Under the pieces are notes generated by a model, which did not search any database, was not told the DNA's origin, and was given only the letters and a program-made list of their open reading frames with translations. The translations under genes and the position numbers were made by a program. From NCBI GenBank assembly GCA_039545355.1, contig BCJJ01000023.1, forward strand, positions 497,362-561,361: a stretch of DNA of 64,000 nucleotides. Reading direction: 5' to 3'. The DNA comes from Trichosporon coremiiforme (taxonomy: Eukaryota; Basidiomycota; Tremellomycetes; Trichosporonales; Trichosporonaceae). Below are positions 53,609-64,000 of this stretch, one piece after another (the stretch's first letter is position 1; every line of letters starts with the position of its first letter).

Positions 53609-54955
53609 TTAGTCAAACTTCTTGTCCGAGACGGAGCCGGTGGAGGCGTTGTGCTCGTCGGCGAGGCGGTTGTACTCGGCCGCCTGCTGGTTGGCCTGCT
53701 TCTTGAGCGTCGCTGGGTGTCAGTTAAATTCTCCACAAGTTGGCTAAGTGTCACGAGGGCGAGATGGGTCCGATCCTCTCGGTCCGCACGATCTGCTTGT
53801 CCCACTCGCGCTCGCTTCGCTCGCACTCGAAGTACCCACAAAGGTCACGGTCCGCGTCGCTCTGGACCGTCTCAAGCTCGGCCTGGAGGGTCTTGATCTT
53901 CTTGCGGAGCTCGGCGTTCTCACCCGCGTTGGTCGAGCCCTTGGCCGTGCTGCCCTTGAGCGCGGTCAGCTCCTCCTGCGTCTGGATGAAGTCGAGGAGG
54001 ATGTAGAACACGCGGCTCAGGACCAGAGACAGGAAGAGCGTCGTGCCCGTCAGGTAGACTGGATGTCAGTTCCTTGACTCAAAAGTAGCCGCCGAAGTTG
54101 GTATGACGCCGACGCAAGCCTGGACTAGCGCGGGGCTTGGAACAGACTTTCGCGTCATCACCTCGCGTGGGAGACTGTATCATCGCGCCCCTCTGTTGCG
54201 TCTCAAGGAGAACAGCACTGACGGCCGACAGGCGCAGGGCGCTCAGAATCAGAGGTGGTCCTTTGGCCACGGACAGATCAGATCCCCGCCTCACGCCACT
54301 CACGGTTACGCTGGGCGTAGAAGCGACGGGCGGCGCTGGGAATGGTTAGCACAGATAAAGGTAAGGTTAACCCACTAGGTCGTCTCGGTGCGGACGTCGG
54401 CGGCAACCTCGGGGTTGCGCTTGGCGACAGCCCCCTCCTGCGCGATGCGCACCATACGCTGCAGCGCGTCGATGAAGAGGACAGCGACGAAGCTGGGGTC
54501 AGTTACACAATCCTCGATGGGTAACTGTAGACGTACATGAATGTGATTTTTAACTGAGAACGTTAGCTAGATCCAGAGGGGCGATGGGGAGTTGGTGCTT
54601 GGTGGACTCTGAAAAGCGCTTCGCAAACGTCTGCAGAAACGCAAGTTCGCAAGCGCACCAAAGGAGGGAGGGGTCATGAAACTCACGGCGTACTGGACCT
54701 TGGCCACGGCCGGGTTCTCAGCGAGGAAGTGGAACATCCTGTTTGTCAGCTGCGCTCCGCCTTCTGGGTAGCTCACTTCCTGCGAAGGCCGAAGGGCATG
54801 GGGCTGAGGATGGTCGTGAGGAACGACGCCTCGGCGACGAGGAGCACGAAGCAAACTGGCATCAGCTGTGTTCGCGATAGCAGGCTTCTCAAAGCTCACG
54901 AGAGTAGTAAAGCTGTAATGTTAGTTGCGGAACTCATTGGCAAGCTTACAGTCAT
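53609..54955 (-). CDS. BAP31/Yet3-like ER membrane protein
   Basis: Nine exons (54950-54955, 54900-54912, 54855 down to 54777, 54687-54738, 54537-54553, 54376-54492, 54304-54335, 53840-54058, 53609-53712) give 212 aa. It starts MTLYYSLCFVLLVAEASFLT and continues PFGLRRKMFHFLAENPAVAK, the BAP31 loop, with three membrane helices in all. A coiled coil follows (ENAELRKKIKTLQAELETVQ). The C-terminus is KKFD, a dilysine (KKxx) ER-retrieval signal as in BAP31. The family acts in ER export and quality control of membrane proteins. Exons of 6, 13 and 17 nt make this gene easy to miss. Intron 8 holds a GC palindrome element. Confidence 0.9.
53809..53824. repeat. GCGAGCGAAGCGAGCG element, copy in BAP31-like intron 8
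   Basis: Exact reverse complement (CGCTCGCTTCGCTCGC) of the 16-mer at 26666 and 59247. Flanks CGAGTG/CACTCG extend the symmetry. Confidence 0.7.
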
Positions 54956-55389
54956 GGCTGGTGGTTGTACTCTGGTCGATGTGTAGAGAAAGGATCGAAA
55001 GGGGGACGCGAGATGGATGGGCTGGATGCGATGGTGAAAGGATGAAACGCGGTGGTCGCTCGCGCGGCGGTCAGTCGCTCGTTCGCGGATGCAAGACTCA
55101 GGAGAGCACTGCACGCTTTGCAGGCTGACGTGCCGCTGATCGAACGCGAATACGTCATTCCCATCACGGGAGACGAGGCGAACCCTTACCGCCAGCCAGG
55201 TCAGGATGCCAGCCAGGCAAGCCAGGCATGCCAGCTGGCCAGTTCTGGACCGGTTGCGCAACTGTCACAGCGCGAGCGGAATCAAACGCCACATCACGGC
55301 GTTATGATCTCAACCTCAGCATCCTAGGTCGTCAGGTCCCAAGATCCACCGAGCTGGACCACAATAACATCCTCCTCACACTCGCGGTC
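54956..55389. promoter_or_regulatory. Divergent promoter region
   Basis: 434 bp between the BAP31-like (-) and CID (+) start codons. A CAGCCAGG-type short repeat lies at about 55208-55235. Confidence 0.4.
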
Positions 55390-58067
55390 ATGGTCGACTT
55401 GAAGGTATGTACACACACGAGACCTCCGATGCAGATTCCTTCCCGATGCTGTCTCAGCTGCGATATTCCTCCCTGTACCAAGCTGACATCCCAGGCCTTC
55501 GATGACCTGCTCGACAGGACGGTGCGCGCGCCGCGCCTGTCGGGAACCAAAGTTGGAGAACTGAGGGACATGGCAAAGTCGCTGGCTGCGCAGCACAGCG
55601 ACGACATTGTTGACATTCTGACAAAGACGAACGCAAGTCTCCAGCCCGCCAGCACGAGCCGCATCTCGTCGCTGTACGTCTTTGACGCCATTGCGCGTGC
55701 CGCCAAGTCGGACGCGGCGCTGCTGGGCAAGATGGGGGCGGCGGTTGGAGGGTTCGTCGACAGCATCATTGACAACGGCAAGGGCGGAGTCTGGAGCGAG
55801 GGAAGGGTGAGTCGCTCCCTTGCGGTGCACGGCGGCTTTGCGCAGCTGCTGGGGAACTAGGCAAGCTGACCATCAGGACAAGACGCGCAAGATTGTGGAC
55901 ATCTGGCGCAAGTCGCAGACGTTCTCGGACGCGTGCATCGCAGACCTGCAGAGCAAGATTGTTGGCGGAGACGACCGGACATTAAATGGTAAGATACCCC
56001 ACCCCCTCACCCCCTCATCATTACCCTTCACACACGCTGTTCGTGGGAACGACGGCTCTGACGCGGTTCCCGCCGCACTGACCTCCTCCGCCCGGTTGTA
56101 TCGTCGCGTAGCCTCAACCGCGCATGCATCACATTATCGACTACGTGAGCCATCAGGCCTGCACCGACAGCAAACGCCAGGCTGATCGGCCAAAGCTGGA
56201 CGGCCGGCCCTGGCCGATGGGCGCTGGCTCGGACTGGTGATCGGCATAGACATTGTTATTAGGCTCCCCGGCTGGTCGGCCAGCGGGCTGCTGGACTGGC
56301 TGGCTACGGAAAGAAGGAAGGACAGGATCTGGTCGCACAAGCAAACACATGGAAGACTGATCACCGCTGGATAGAAGGAGCGGCCGTGTGCTTGGGCCGA
56401 GGGTCTGTCAAAGGAGACCTCGGTTCTGAGCCGCGACACATGAGCGCTCTGTTCTTCCAGTCTGGATCAGTCGTGTGCAGTTAAATGTACGATCGATCGG
56501 TCCTCCTTTGATCGCAGCCAGAACATCCACCACAGAGGCAGAGCCACGCGAGCTTCGGAGCCACAATCCTACCCACACTCTCCCCTCTATTACCCGTGTT
56601 GCACAATGCTGAGAGTCAGTTCGCTCGACGACACCCCCCGGTGCTCCGCCACCACACATCCTGGCGCGCTACAAGGGCCTGAGCTCGGGATCCGGGACGC
56701 AATCGCCCGCGGGCAGCCGTTCGCCGCCCCCCGCGCCCGGCCAGCTCCCGCCAGAGATCATGGCAATGCTCGGCGTCAAGTCCAAGGCGGATGAGAAGTG
56801 AGTCGCATACAGCGAGAGCTGTCAAACCGGTCGTAGTCTACTGAAGCTAACACCCAGAGCCGAGACAGCCAGCGCCATCGACGCCGTGCTCGCGAACGTC
56901 CGCGGCAGTTCTACTGCCACACCTCCCTCCGGCGCGCCTGCGCCCGTATCGGCCCCCGTTCCGAGCTTCGATCCCGCCCAGCTCGCCGCACTCGCTAACA
57001 TCGCCGCTATCACGAACACGCCGACGCCGCCGCCCGCTGCGCCGCCTGCATCTGCACCCCCGCCGCCGGCTCAGCACCAGTCGTACCAGCCCCATGGCCA
57101 GGGGCAGGGACAGTACAGACGAGGACGATCGCGCAGCCCCGAGCGCCGTGACGACCGGGACAGGGACCGCGGGCGCTGGCGCGACGGGAACGAGAGGGAC
57201 GACAGAGATCACAGGGGATACTCGCGCGAAGACTCGCGGGATCGGTATAGGGACTCTTATCGCGATGACAGGCGTGATTCGAGGGACTACCGCGACGACA
57301 GGCGAGATGGCAGCGACGGACGCGACGGGCGCGACGGGTACAGGGACGACCGCCGCGACGACCGCCGAGACTCGAGGGATGACCGCGGTCGCGACCGTGA
57401 CAGCAGAGATAGGAGAGACAGCAGGGATACTCGGGCTGGTGATCGGGGCGCCTCTCGGCTGCCGCCGAAACCGGCCGGCCTTCCTCCGAACCCGACGCTC
57501 CCATCACGACCGGACGGCCTTCCGTCGCGTCCGGCCGATTCGCCGCCGACGTCAAGGCGGAGGGACTGGTCCCAGGATGGCCACTCTCACTCCAACTACG
57601 ATCGTCGCGATCGCAGCCACTCTCACGGCGACCGTGCTTCTCACAGTGACCGCGATCGTAGCCACAGTCACGGCGCCGGTGGTGGCCACAGCGGAGGCAG
57701 CGGGGGGGCCACACTGCAGACCTTCGACCTGCAGAGCTTCAACCCCGCGACGCCCGAGAGTTGGTCTGCCCTCGCGCAGGCGTGGCAGAACACGACGGGC
57801 CGCCAGCCGAACCAGTTTGAGCTCATGCAGTTCCTTGCCACTGGGCAGCAACCTGGCGCCGCTGGGGAGTCTTCTGGCGAGGGTGAGGGTTCTGGCGGGA
57901 ACACGATGGGAGGAGGCATGTTCGGTATGCCTGGGATGGGTATGATGGGCATGGGAGGCATGGGTATGGGAGGAGGTATGGGAGGAGGTATGGGCATGGG
58001 AGGTATGGGAGGAGGTATGGGCATGGGAGGTATGGGTATGGGAGGAGGGAGCATGAATGGAGAGTAA
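55390..58067 (+). CDS. CID-domain RNA-processing protein with RD-rich and GGM-rich tails
   Basis: Five exons (55390-55404, 55495-55806, 55877-55988, 56620-56797, 56858-58067) give about 608 aa. Residues 1-145 form an RNA polymerase II CTD-interacting domain (AFDDLLDRTVRAPRLSGTKV, SRISSLYVFDAIARAAKSDA, KIVDIWRKSQTFSDACI). The middle is Pro/Ala-rich. Residues about 280-380 are RD/RS-type repeats and the last 55 are Gly/Met repeats. No RRM is seen, unlike Nrd1/Seb1, so it is closer in layout to SCAF-type CID proteins. It probably links the CTD to splicing or 3'-end factors. Intron 3 is 631 nt, the longest here. Confidence 0.85.
57907..58053 (+). repeat. Gly-Met coding repeat (GGMGM units)
   Basis: About 145 bp of imperfect GGWATGGGHATGGGA repeats encode the MGMGGMGMGGG-type C-terminus of the CID protein. 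It is likely length-variable between strains. Confidence 0.85.
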
Positions 58068-58286
58068 GCTTAGATCGTAGACTTGTTGTGTATGTATTAG
58101 CATCATCTGTTCGTGTCTGCACTGTCCAGAATGCATTGCCTCTACGGGAGGACGACAGTGCAGCTCGTAGCCGTGCTGCAGAAATGTTGAGGCCTCTAAG
58201 TACTACGTCCCGCATTCCTACTGGTAGTACATGTATGCTGATTAGTGGCATCCTCGGTGACGCCTGTGATCCGTCTATGCGTCTTC

Positions 58287-59233
58287 CTACTTCTGTATTG
58301 TGTTCACGAGCCTGTGGTGTCAGCTAAAGTTTCTGCCTCAGACAGCTGTCTCTTCATCCTAGATTCCCGGACACACTCTGCACACTCCGAAGGTACAAGG
58401 TCGTCCCCGAGTCTGGTGGGCGCGGAGCAACGCAGCCTCTCCGCACTCGGCGTTGCGCGCCTCGTGCTCGTACTCACCAGTCCAGCCCATCTTCGAGCCC
58501 GTCACCCTTCGTCGCACAGCTTCCACGTACGCTCCACTCCCGTCCCTTCTCCTGGCCTGCGAGGCCGAGCTTGTCGCTGATCTCAGCCGGAGACAGGGCG
58601 CCCTCGACGTCCTGTTTGTTCGCGAACACGAGCACGGGCACGTTCTTCAGCTCCTCCTCGGCCAGCATTGTCAGCAGCTCCGAGCGCGACGTCGCTAGGC
58701 GTGCTGTGTCGGCGGAGTCGATGACATAGATAATAGCCTGCGTGTTCGCATAGTAGCATCGCCAGTATGGCCGGATACTCGACTGTCCTGGCTGTCAGCT
58801 GGCACACCCGTTCAAGCTCACCTCCAAGATCCCACACCTGGAAGTTGATGTTCTTGTACGTGACTGTTTCGACGTTGAACCCGATTGCTTCATTGTCAGC
58901 TGAGAGAAGAACGCTGCTAGCTCACTCGGAATGGTCGAGACAACCTCGCCGATCTGCAACCGGTACAGAATCGTGGTCTGATGTTAGCTAACGAGACCCA
59001 AGACGTAGCTCAGAGCGGAGCGAGGAGCGCCTCATGCCTGGTACTAGCAAAGTATTGGGGGCCTCGCACTCTCGCTCCGCGCAGCTATGCCGTCAGGCAA
59101 GCCAGGCATAGCTGCGCCAACGCACCTTTCCCGCACTGTCCAGTCCGACCATGAGGATGCGGACCTCCTTGTCCTTGCTCCAGAACGCGAGGCTCGAGAG
59201 CGACCCGTAGATCCGGGAGAGGGCGAGACCCAT
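58287..59233 (-). CDS. ARL1: ADP-ribosylation-factor-like GTPase Arl1
   Basis: Five exons (59126-59233, 58926-58977, 58822-58887, 58478-58787, 58287-58311) give 186 aa. MGLALSR has the myristoylated Gly2. The G motifs are [30 protein letters not shown] and [11 protein letters not shown]-terminal WLVNTIQK closes the fold. The sequence is closer to Arl1 than to Arf1 ([31 protein letters not shown]). It acts at the trans-Golgi to recruit GRIP golgins. The promoter is shared with the WKF gene. Confidence 0.9.
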
Positions 59234-59830
59234 GATGCACGAGTGAGCGAGCGAAGCGAGCGAGTGAGTGCTACTGCGGTGTACGGCTGAGTCTCCGTCG
59301 AGGTTGGGCTAATGAGCTGTTGGGGTGGAGAGTCGTGATGAGTCAGACAATGTGATGGTCGGCGGTGGCGTCTAGCAAGTTCGGTTTCCGGCGTTCAGAA
59401 GTCGTATCGAGCGGGTCGTGAGATTGTCGGTGCCGAGAAGGTGTTCGGAGGTGTTCGGAGGTGTTGTTGTGCGTTGTGCAGTTGTGCAATGTCAGCGATG
59501 TGCGGATAGGAGGGGGCAAAGGTCTGTTGTTGCACCGACGACATGGTGCCAGCACTTCGAGTTCTGCCCTTTGGCTCCGTCGTCCCACTCGGCTGGCAGA
59601 GGTCTGACGCGCCGCCCTGGTCCCGCAAGGGTAATAGGCTATTAGGTTTCCCGAGGTGTGCGGTTGTATTCCCCGCATTTCACTTTCCTTAATGCTCGAT
59701 GGCGCCACGTGGGGACAGCCAAGCTTGGAGTCCCCACATTGGCCCTCCACCAGAAATTTCGACCCTCCATGTCCACAGCAGGGGGTGCTGCTCACGTCAC
59801 AACAACAACACATCCATTGACATTTGCACT
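59234..59830. promoter_or_regulatory. Divergent promoter region ARL1 / WKF gene
   Basis: 597 bp. The ARL1-proximal end carries the GCGAGCGAAGCGAGCG element 14 bp upstream of the ARL1 start codon. GGAGGTGTTC is tandemly duplicated at about 59444-59464. Confidence 0.5.
59247..59262. repeat. GCGAGCGAAGCGAGCG element, copy in ARL1 leader
   Basis: Exact 16-mer as at 26666. Flanking GAGTGA/GAGTGAGTG makes a longer GAGYG-rich stretch. It probably lies within the ARL1 5' UTR. Confidence 0.7.
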
Positions 59831-60777
59831 ATGGCAAGGGAAGGCGAAACCAAGGAAGAGCGGAAAGCGCGCAAGGCTGAGAAGAAGGTATGTCTGGTAT
59901 GAGTCAAAGCTGGTAGCTGACATCCAGGCGCACAAGGCTGCCGAGGCCGCTGAGGAGAAGGACGTCGAGATGAAGGAGGACGCCGAGAAGGAGAGCAAGG
60001 AAGAGCGCAAGCTCCGAAAGGCCGAGAAGAAGGTGAGCATATCGTTGAAGTGTTTCAGCTGACAATAAGGCGAAGAAGGAGGCCGAGGCTGCCGCTGCGA
60101 CCGAAACTCCCGCTGTCGAGACGACGGAGACGACTGAGACGAAGGAGAGCAAGAAGGAGAAGAAGGACAAGAAGCGTAAGGCCGACGACTCTTCCTCCTC
60201 CAAACCCGCCTCCGTTACTGCCGAGGGTCCGGCTGAGACGCCCGCCGAGTCCGCCCCCGCTGAGACCGCCGAGCCCATCCCGAAACGCAAAAAGGCGAAG
60301 AAGTCGAAGACCGGATCCGTTGACTCGTCCGTGTTCCAAGAATCGGGTCTGTCGGAACCGGCCAAAAAGGCCATCTTCTATGCGCAGCTCTACGCGGCTC
60401 AGCAGGCTGGACAGGGGGACGTGTGGAAGTTCAACAAGGCGAGGCAAGGCTGGCTCCTCAGGAATTACTTTGACGCGATGCCGGAGAAGTATGTTGAGGT
60501 TGTTGCAGGATATCTGAAGACGGTTGTTGGAGGCGTGCGCAAGACGCTCGAGGATAAGGCGAGGGAGTATGTCGATGCGCCTGTGCCTAAGAATGAGGAG
60601 GAGAAGGAGGAGGGCAAGGAGGGTGAGGGTGAAGGAGAGGAGAAGAAGGAAGGGGAGGAGGGGGAGAAGAAGGACGGAGAGGAGAAGAAGGAGGACGACG
60701 AGAAGGAACAGGTCGACCCAGAGGTCATCGAAACGCGGCGGACGCGCGCCCGTCTGCTCCTGGACGCGATGGCGTGA
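59831..60777 (+). CDS. WKF-domain (C7orf50-like) nucleolar-type protein
   Basis: Exons 59831-59887, 59928-60032 and 60070-60777 give 289 aa. Two similar Lys/Glu exons (ending KAEKK and RKAEKK) open it, and a Lys-rich Ala/Thr/Glu linker follows. The WKF domain lies at about 150-215 (DVWKFNKARQGWLLRNYFD, then AGYLKTVVGGVRKTL). The end is a strongly acidic E/K/G run. The family is linked to ribosome assembly in yeast and to rRNA processing in humans. The charged flanks would fit RNA or pre-ribosome binding (inference). Confidence 0.85.
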
Positions 60778-60819
60778 GCCGCATAATCTAGAACAATACA
60801 TATAGACAACAATGTATTC

Positions 60820-63800
60820 TTACTCCTTCGGCCACTCGATGTATGCCTTGTACAGTTTATCTAGTTTCAGCTTGGCGCTTTCCACCTTGGTCGTCAGCTC
60901 GCTGAGCTTGTGTGCCACTACAGCGAGTCCCCTCTGTGCAGCATGGGACGTGTCCTGCGCGAGTCTTCTCTTCTCCTTCGCGAGGTCTTCCTCTTCCTTC
61001 GCCAACCTCTCCGAGGTCGCTTCAAGCGTGCGGATCTTGTGCTTCAGCAGCTTCCTTGACCCATTCTTCTCGGCGCATTCTCGGACCGTGAGTCCGCACA
61101 CTCTGTCGCAGAACACGCAGCTCTGGACCTTGCTGGGATCCACGCCTGTTTCCTGTGCGTGCAGGAGGCGCGTCAGGATCTCGTGGAACCTGTCACTTGA
61201 CGGGAATCGCTTGAGAGCTTCGCGAATGCTATCTGGCCCAGCACGGACGACGGGGCAATGCGCAGCAGAGTGCTCCACGTTCTGTCCGCAGATTGCGCAT
61301 CCAGAAGTGCCAGAGTAGCGCTGCCGCGCCCGCTTCGCCTCGTTCTCCTCCTCGGGCGCACGCCGGCGTTTCCGGTCCTTCCGTGCGTGGGCTTGGCGCA
61401 TCTTCGTGATGGCCGTCAGGCCGACGTCCTGTCTGTTAGCTAGATGTCCCGGTCAATCAAACTAGTGAAATGGGTATGCACCTTGTCCTCGCTCGGCTCC
61501 ATCGCCTCAATCTCCTTCGCCATCTCGCCCAACTGCTCCTTTGACAAAAGACCGGGACACTCGTCGAGAACGTGCTGCCCGCCGCACCAGAAACATACCG
61601 CATCGGCGGCATCGATCGCGTCCGTGGCGCCATCGACGGCATTCGGCTGGAAACGCGACGAGTCCCCCAGCTGCAGTGCGTTTGGCGTCGTTGATGGCTG
61701 TGCACCCGACGGACGGGATGTGTCCGAGAGCGAAATGCGCTGCTTCCGCACACTGCTTGCGCTGCTTGGATCCGGCGTACTGTCCGCGACCGAGATCGGC
61801 GTGCTGGTGACAAGCGACTGCGGTTGGGGTGTGGCCCGTTGTGGGGGGGCAAGGGGGGCTGCGGTGAAGAGGGGTGGCCGCGAGGGCGGAGTATCGTTCA
61901 CGGCGGGGCGTCCTGCAGGTGGTGGAAGACGCGGCTGCACTTGCGGCTGGGCGACTGGTGGAGGAGCCGCTCGTTGTTGCTGTTGCAGTGGTGGTGGTGG
62001 TGGCGGTCGCTGTGCTGGGTGGTACTGAGGCACCTGTGGCGGGACTGAAACGTGTGCCTGGCCCTGATACGGTGGCCATGCATTCCTCCGCGGCTGCATC
62101 TGCTGCTGTTGGTGCATGTGCTGGTGCTCGATGGCGTACTGTTGTAGGGGACGTCCGCGGAAGGGGTCGATCGCCGCCGGCGGTGGCCTGTACTTGGGCA
62201 CACAAGGCAGGGGGGCGGGGTACGGCAGCTGTCCGGGTTGTTGCGGCGGACAGGGCCGGTACACGACGTTCTGGCTCGGGTTTTGGTGTGGCGCGTGCTG
62301 CGTAAGAGGCGCGAGCGGGTGGACCGGCTGCTGGACCTGCTGAGTCTGCTGCATCATGCCCTCGTCGATGAACGCGTTACTTCTGATGAACTCCCACACG
62401 AGAAGCCCAGTGTCCCTGATCATATAGCGTTTCGGCATGGCTGAACGGCGGCGCGCATAGTCCGCCAATGTTGCCAGCTTGCGATACTGGTTGAACCTGG
62501 CTTCGGGGGGGACATGCATGTTGCACAGCGCGTCCCACATTGCGTGCAATTCGGGTTTCGACGCAATGTTGAGCTCGGTGTACAGTGAGCCCAGGACCAG
62601 ACGCGCACGGCCGATGAATTGTTCGGCGACGGTGGCGTCGTACGCTGGCGAATGCCGCTGGTCGGGCATCTGTGGCGGCGGACGCACTGCCGGCTGGGCG
62701 GGCTGGGATGGCTGGGACGTCTGTGGTTGGGACTGGGGCTGAGAAGCCGACGATGGCGGCGGCTGTAGTGACAGCTCGCGTGCTCGCTGCTCCCGCAGCG
62801 CTCGCTTCTCCGATTTGGTCAAGTGCGGCGCGCCGTTCACTATTCCGGCATAGTGCCTCTCGAGTTCGTAGCTGAGATCCTCCGTATTGTCGGGGAGGAG
62901 GTCGAATTCGTCCTCGTCATCAGGCGGCGGGCCAGTGGGCGCGACGTAGTCCGTGTCGCTCGGGTTGTCCCCCCCGTGATCCGCGCGTTCGTAGCCGTCC
63001 GAGTTGACGAATTTGTTCCCCTTAACCTTCGTCTTGCCTTTCCTAGGGGACTCGTCGAAGAGGGAGTAGTTGATTCCGAGCTTGGCCGCGCGCCGCCGCC
63101 GCCCGGCTTCGGCCGCTTGCGCATTCTCCTTTTCGGCCTCGGCAGCCTCGCGCTCCGCCACGAAGGCGGCCCACATGTTGTCGTCGAGCTCGACGTCATC
63201 GTCGCCCTCCTCGACATCCTTCAGGCCGCTGTCCTTCGTCTCCCACACGCGGGCGAAGGAGAAGCCCATCGTCTCTCCGGGTTTCTTCGGTTTCTCGCCG
63301 CCCTCTTCAGCCTCCTTCTCAGCCTCGGCCGCGGCTTTGGTCATCTCCTCAGCCTCCTTCTCCGCCCCGTCGATGAGGTCCTCGATCTTCTGCTGCGTCC
63401 ACTTCTGCGCCATCTCGTCCATGGCCTCCTCCTTCCGAATCTCCTGCACGCCATACAGGATCAGATTGTCGACCTCGCCCTCCTCCGTCTCCTTGCCCAT
63501 CTGCTGCACGACGAGGTGGTCCAGCACCATCTTCCTCTTGCCCTTGTTGATGATCTGTTCCTCGATCCCCGTCATAAGCTTGAACACGAGCACACGCTTC
63601 GTCTGCCCGTATCGATGGGCGCGCGAGATGGCCTGCAGGTCCATGTGCGGGTTGAAGTCGGGGTCGAAGATGATCACGGTATCGGCCGTCGCGAGGTTGA
63701 TGCCGACTCCGCCCGCGCGTGTCGTGAGCAAGTAGATGAAATCGTCGCTGTTCTCGTCGTTGAACCGGTCCATGTCCTTCTGCCGCTTCAGCTGGGAGAC

Positions 63801-64000
63801 GTCGCCGTCGAGGCGCAGGTACTTGTACCCCTCGGCCCAGAGGAAGTCCTCGACTGCATATTAGCCAGGTGCGGATTCCGGATAGCTCGACTCACTTCTG
63901 TCTAAAACGATCTTGAACTGATAACGTCAGCTGTGTACTGATACATGAGCGGGCGCAGGGAATCGGAGCCCTTGACGTACCTGTGAGAAGAGGAGGACGC
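60820..64000 (-). CDS. CHD/Mi-2-type chromatin remodeller, C-terminal part (runs off right edge)
   Basis: Exons 63981-64000+, 63896-63917, 61482-63853 and 60820-61428 encode about 1006 aa, the C-terminal part of a longer protein. The helicase lobe 2 is clear: VLLFSQFKIVLDRIEDFL, YLRLDGD, LLTTRAGGVGINLATADTV and ISRAHRYGQ. A CHD-type segment (IEDLIDG ... MGFSFARVWE) follows, then a Pro/Gln-rich stretch and three Cys/His clusters (CFWCGGQHVLDECP, CAICGQNVEHSAAHCP, CVFCDRVCGLTVRECA). A C-terminal coiled coil ends in WPKE. The layout suggests a Mit1/Mi-2-like remodeller of a silencing complex (inference). Chromodomain or PHD regions would lie outside the window. Confidence 0.9.

Noticed and set aside
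62823..63905. 360-codon + strand frame
   Set aside because: Antisense of the remodeller's helicase exon.
1..64000. CRISPR array, prophage or bacterial operon signals
   Set aside because: Spliceosomal introns and eukaryotic gene families throughout; no direct-repeat/spacer pattern.

Overview
The window is nuclear DNA of a fungus, most likely a basidiomycete yeast of the Tremellomycetes and possibly Trichosporonales. That placement is inference: no marker gene gives a species. The clues are GC-rich, tightly packed genes on both strands and many short introns (mostly 35-120 nt). The introns start GTRAGT and end with a branch-like CTGAC or CTAAC only a few bases before the acceptor AG. Gene content (PAN2, STE24, chitin deacetylase, UMP1, OST5) is typically fungal. 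Exon limits were worked out by hand from splice motifs, reading phase and protein-family continuity; no transcript data were available. Some adjacent gene pairs are divergent and share a 250-600 bp spacer.

Layout. 1-8.9 kb: 3' end of a sphingosine-kinase-like gene, a vacuolar amino-acid transporter, an AFI1/MesA-type polarity protein, and a divergent RPS13/RPS6 pair. 10-17 kb: a PLP aminotransferase, a degenerate amidohydrolase-like protein, STE24 and OST5. 17.4-26.3 kb is the nucleic-acid/chromatin block: PAN2, a U1A/U2B''-type snRNP protein, a MYST acetyltransferase, and an HMCES-type SRAP protein with a PCNA-binding-like tail. 26.5-37.4 kb: two inverted cupin paralogues flank a chitin deacetylase, a 4.8-kb gene-poor stretch and PUS1. 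A tRNA-Lys(CTT) gene lies antisense inside the first intron of the second cupin.

38-44.5 kb: an intrinsically disordered RRxS-rich protein, a 3.3-kb gene-poor stretch, a DsbA/FrnE-like protein and a DUF2470 protein. 44.8-49.1 kb: a chromodomain protein carrying the helical domain of the 5-hmdU DNA kinase / thymine pyrophosphorylase-like family (the most interesting gene here), an AGTRAP-like membrane protein, and the proteasome chaperone UMP1. 51-64 kb: a casein kinase 1 of the Hrr25/delta type, a BAP31-like ER protein, a CID-domain RNA-processing factor, ARL1, a WKF-domain nucleolar-type protein, and the C-terminal two-thirds or so of a CHD/Mi-2-type remodeller running off the right edge.

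Most genes are housekeeping and their neighbours do not form functional clusters. The candidates for new biology are the chromodomain/HMUDK-helical fusion, the nested tRNA, the gene-poor blocks, a recurring GCGAGCGAAGCGAGCG element in non-coding DNA, and several family members with altered key positions.
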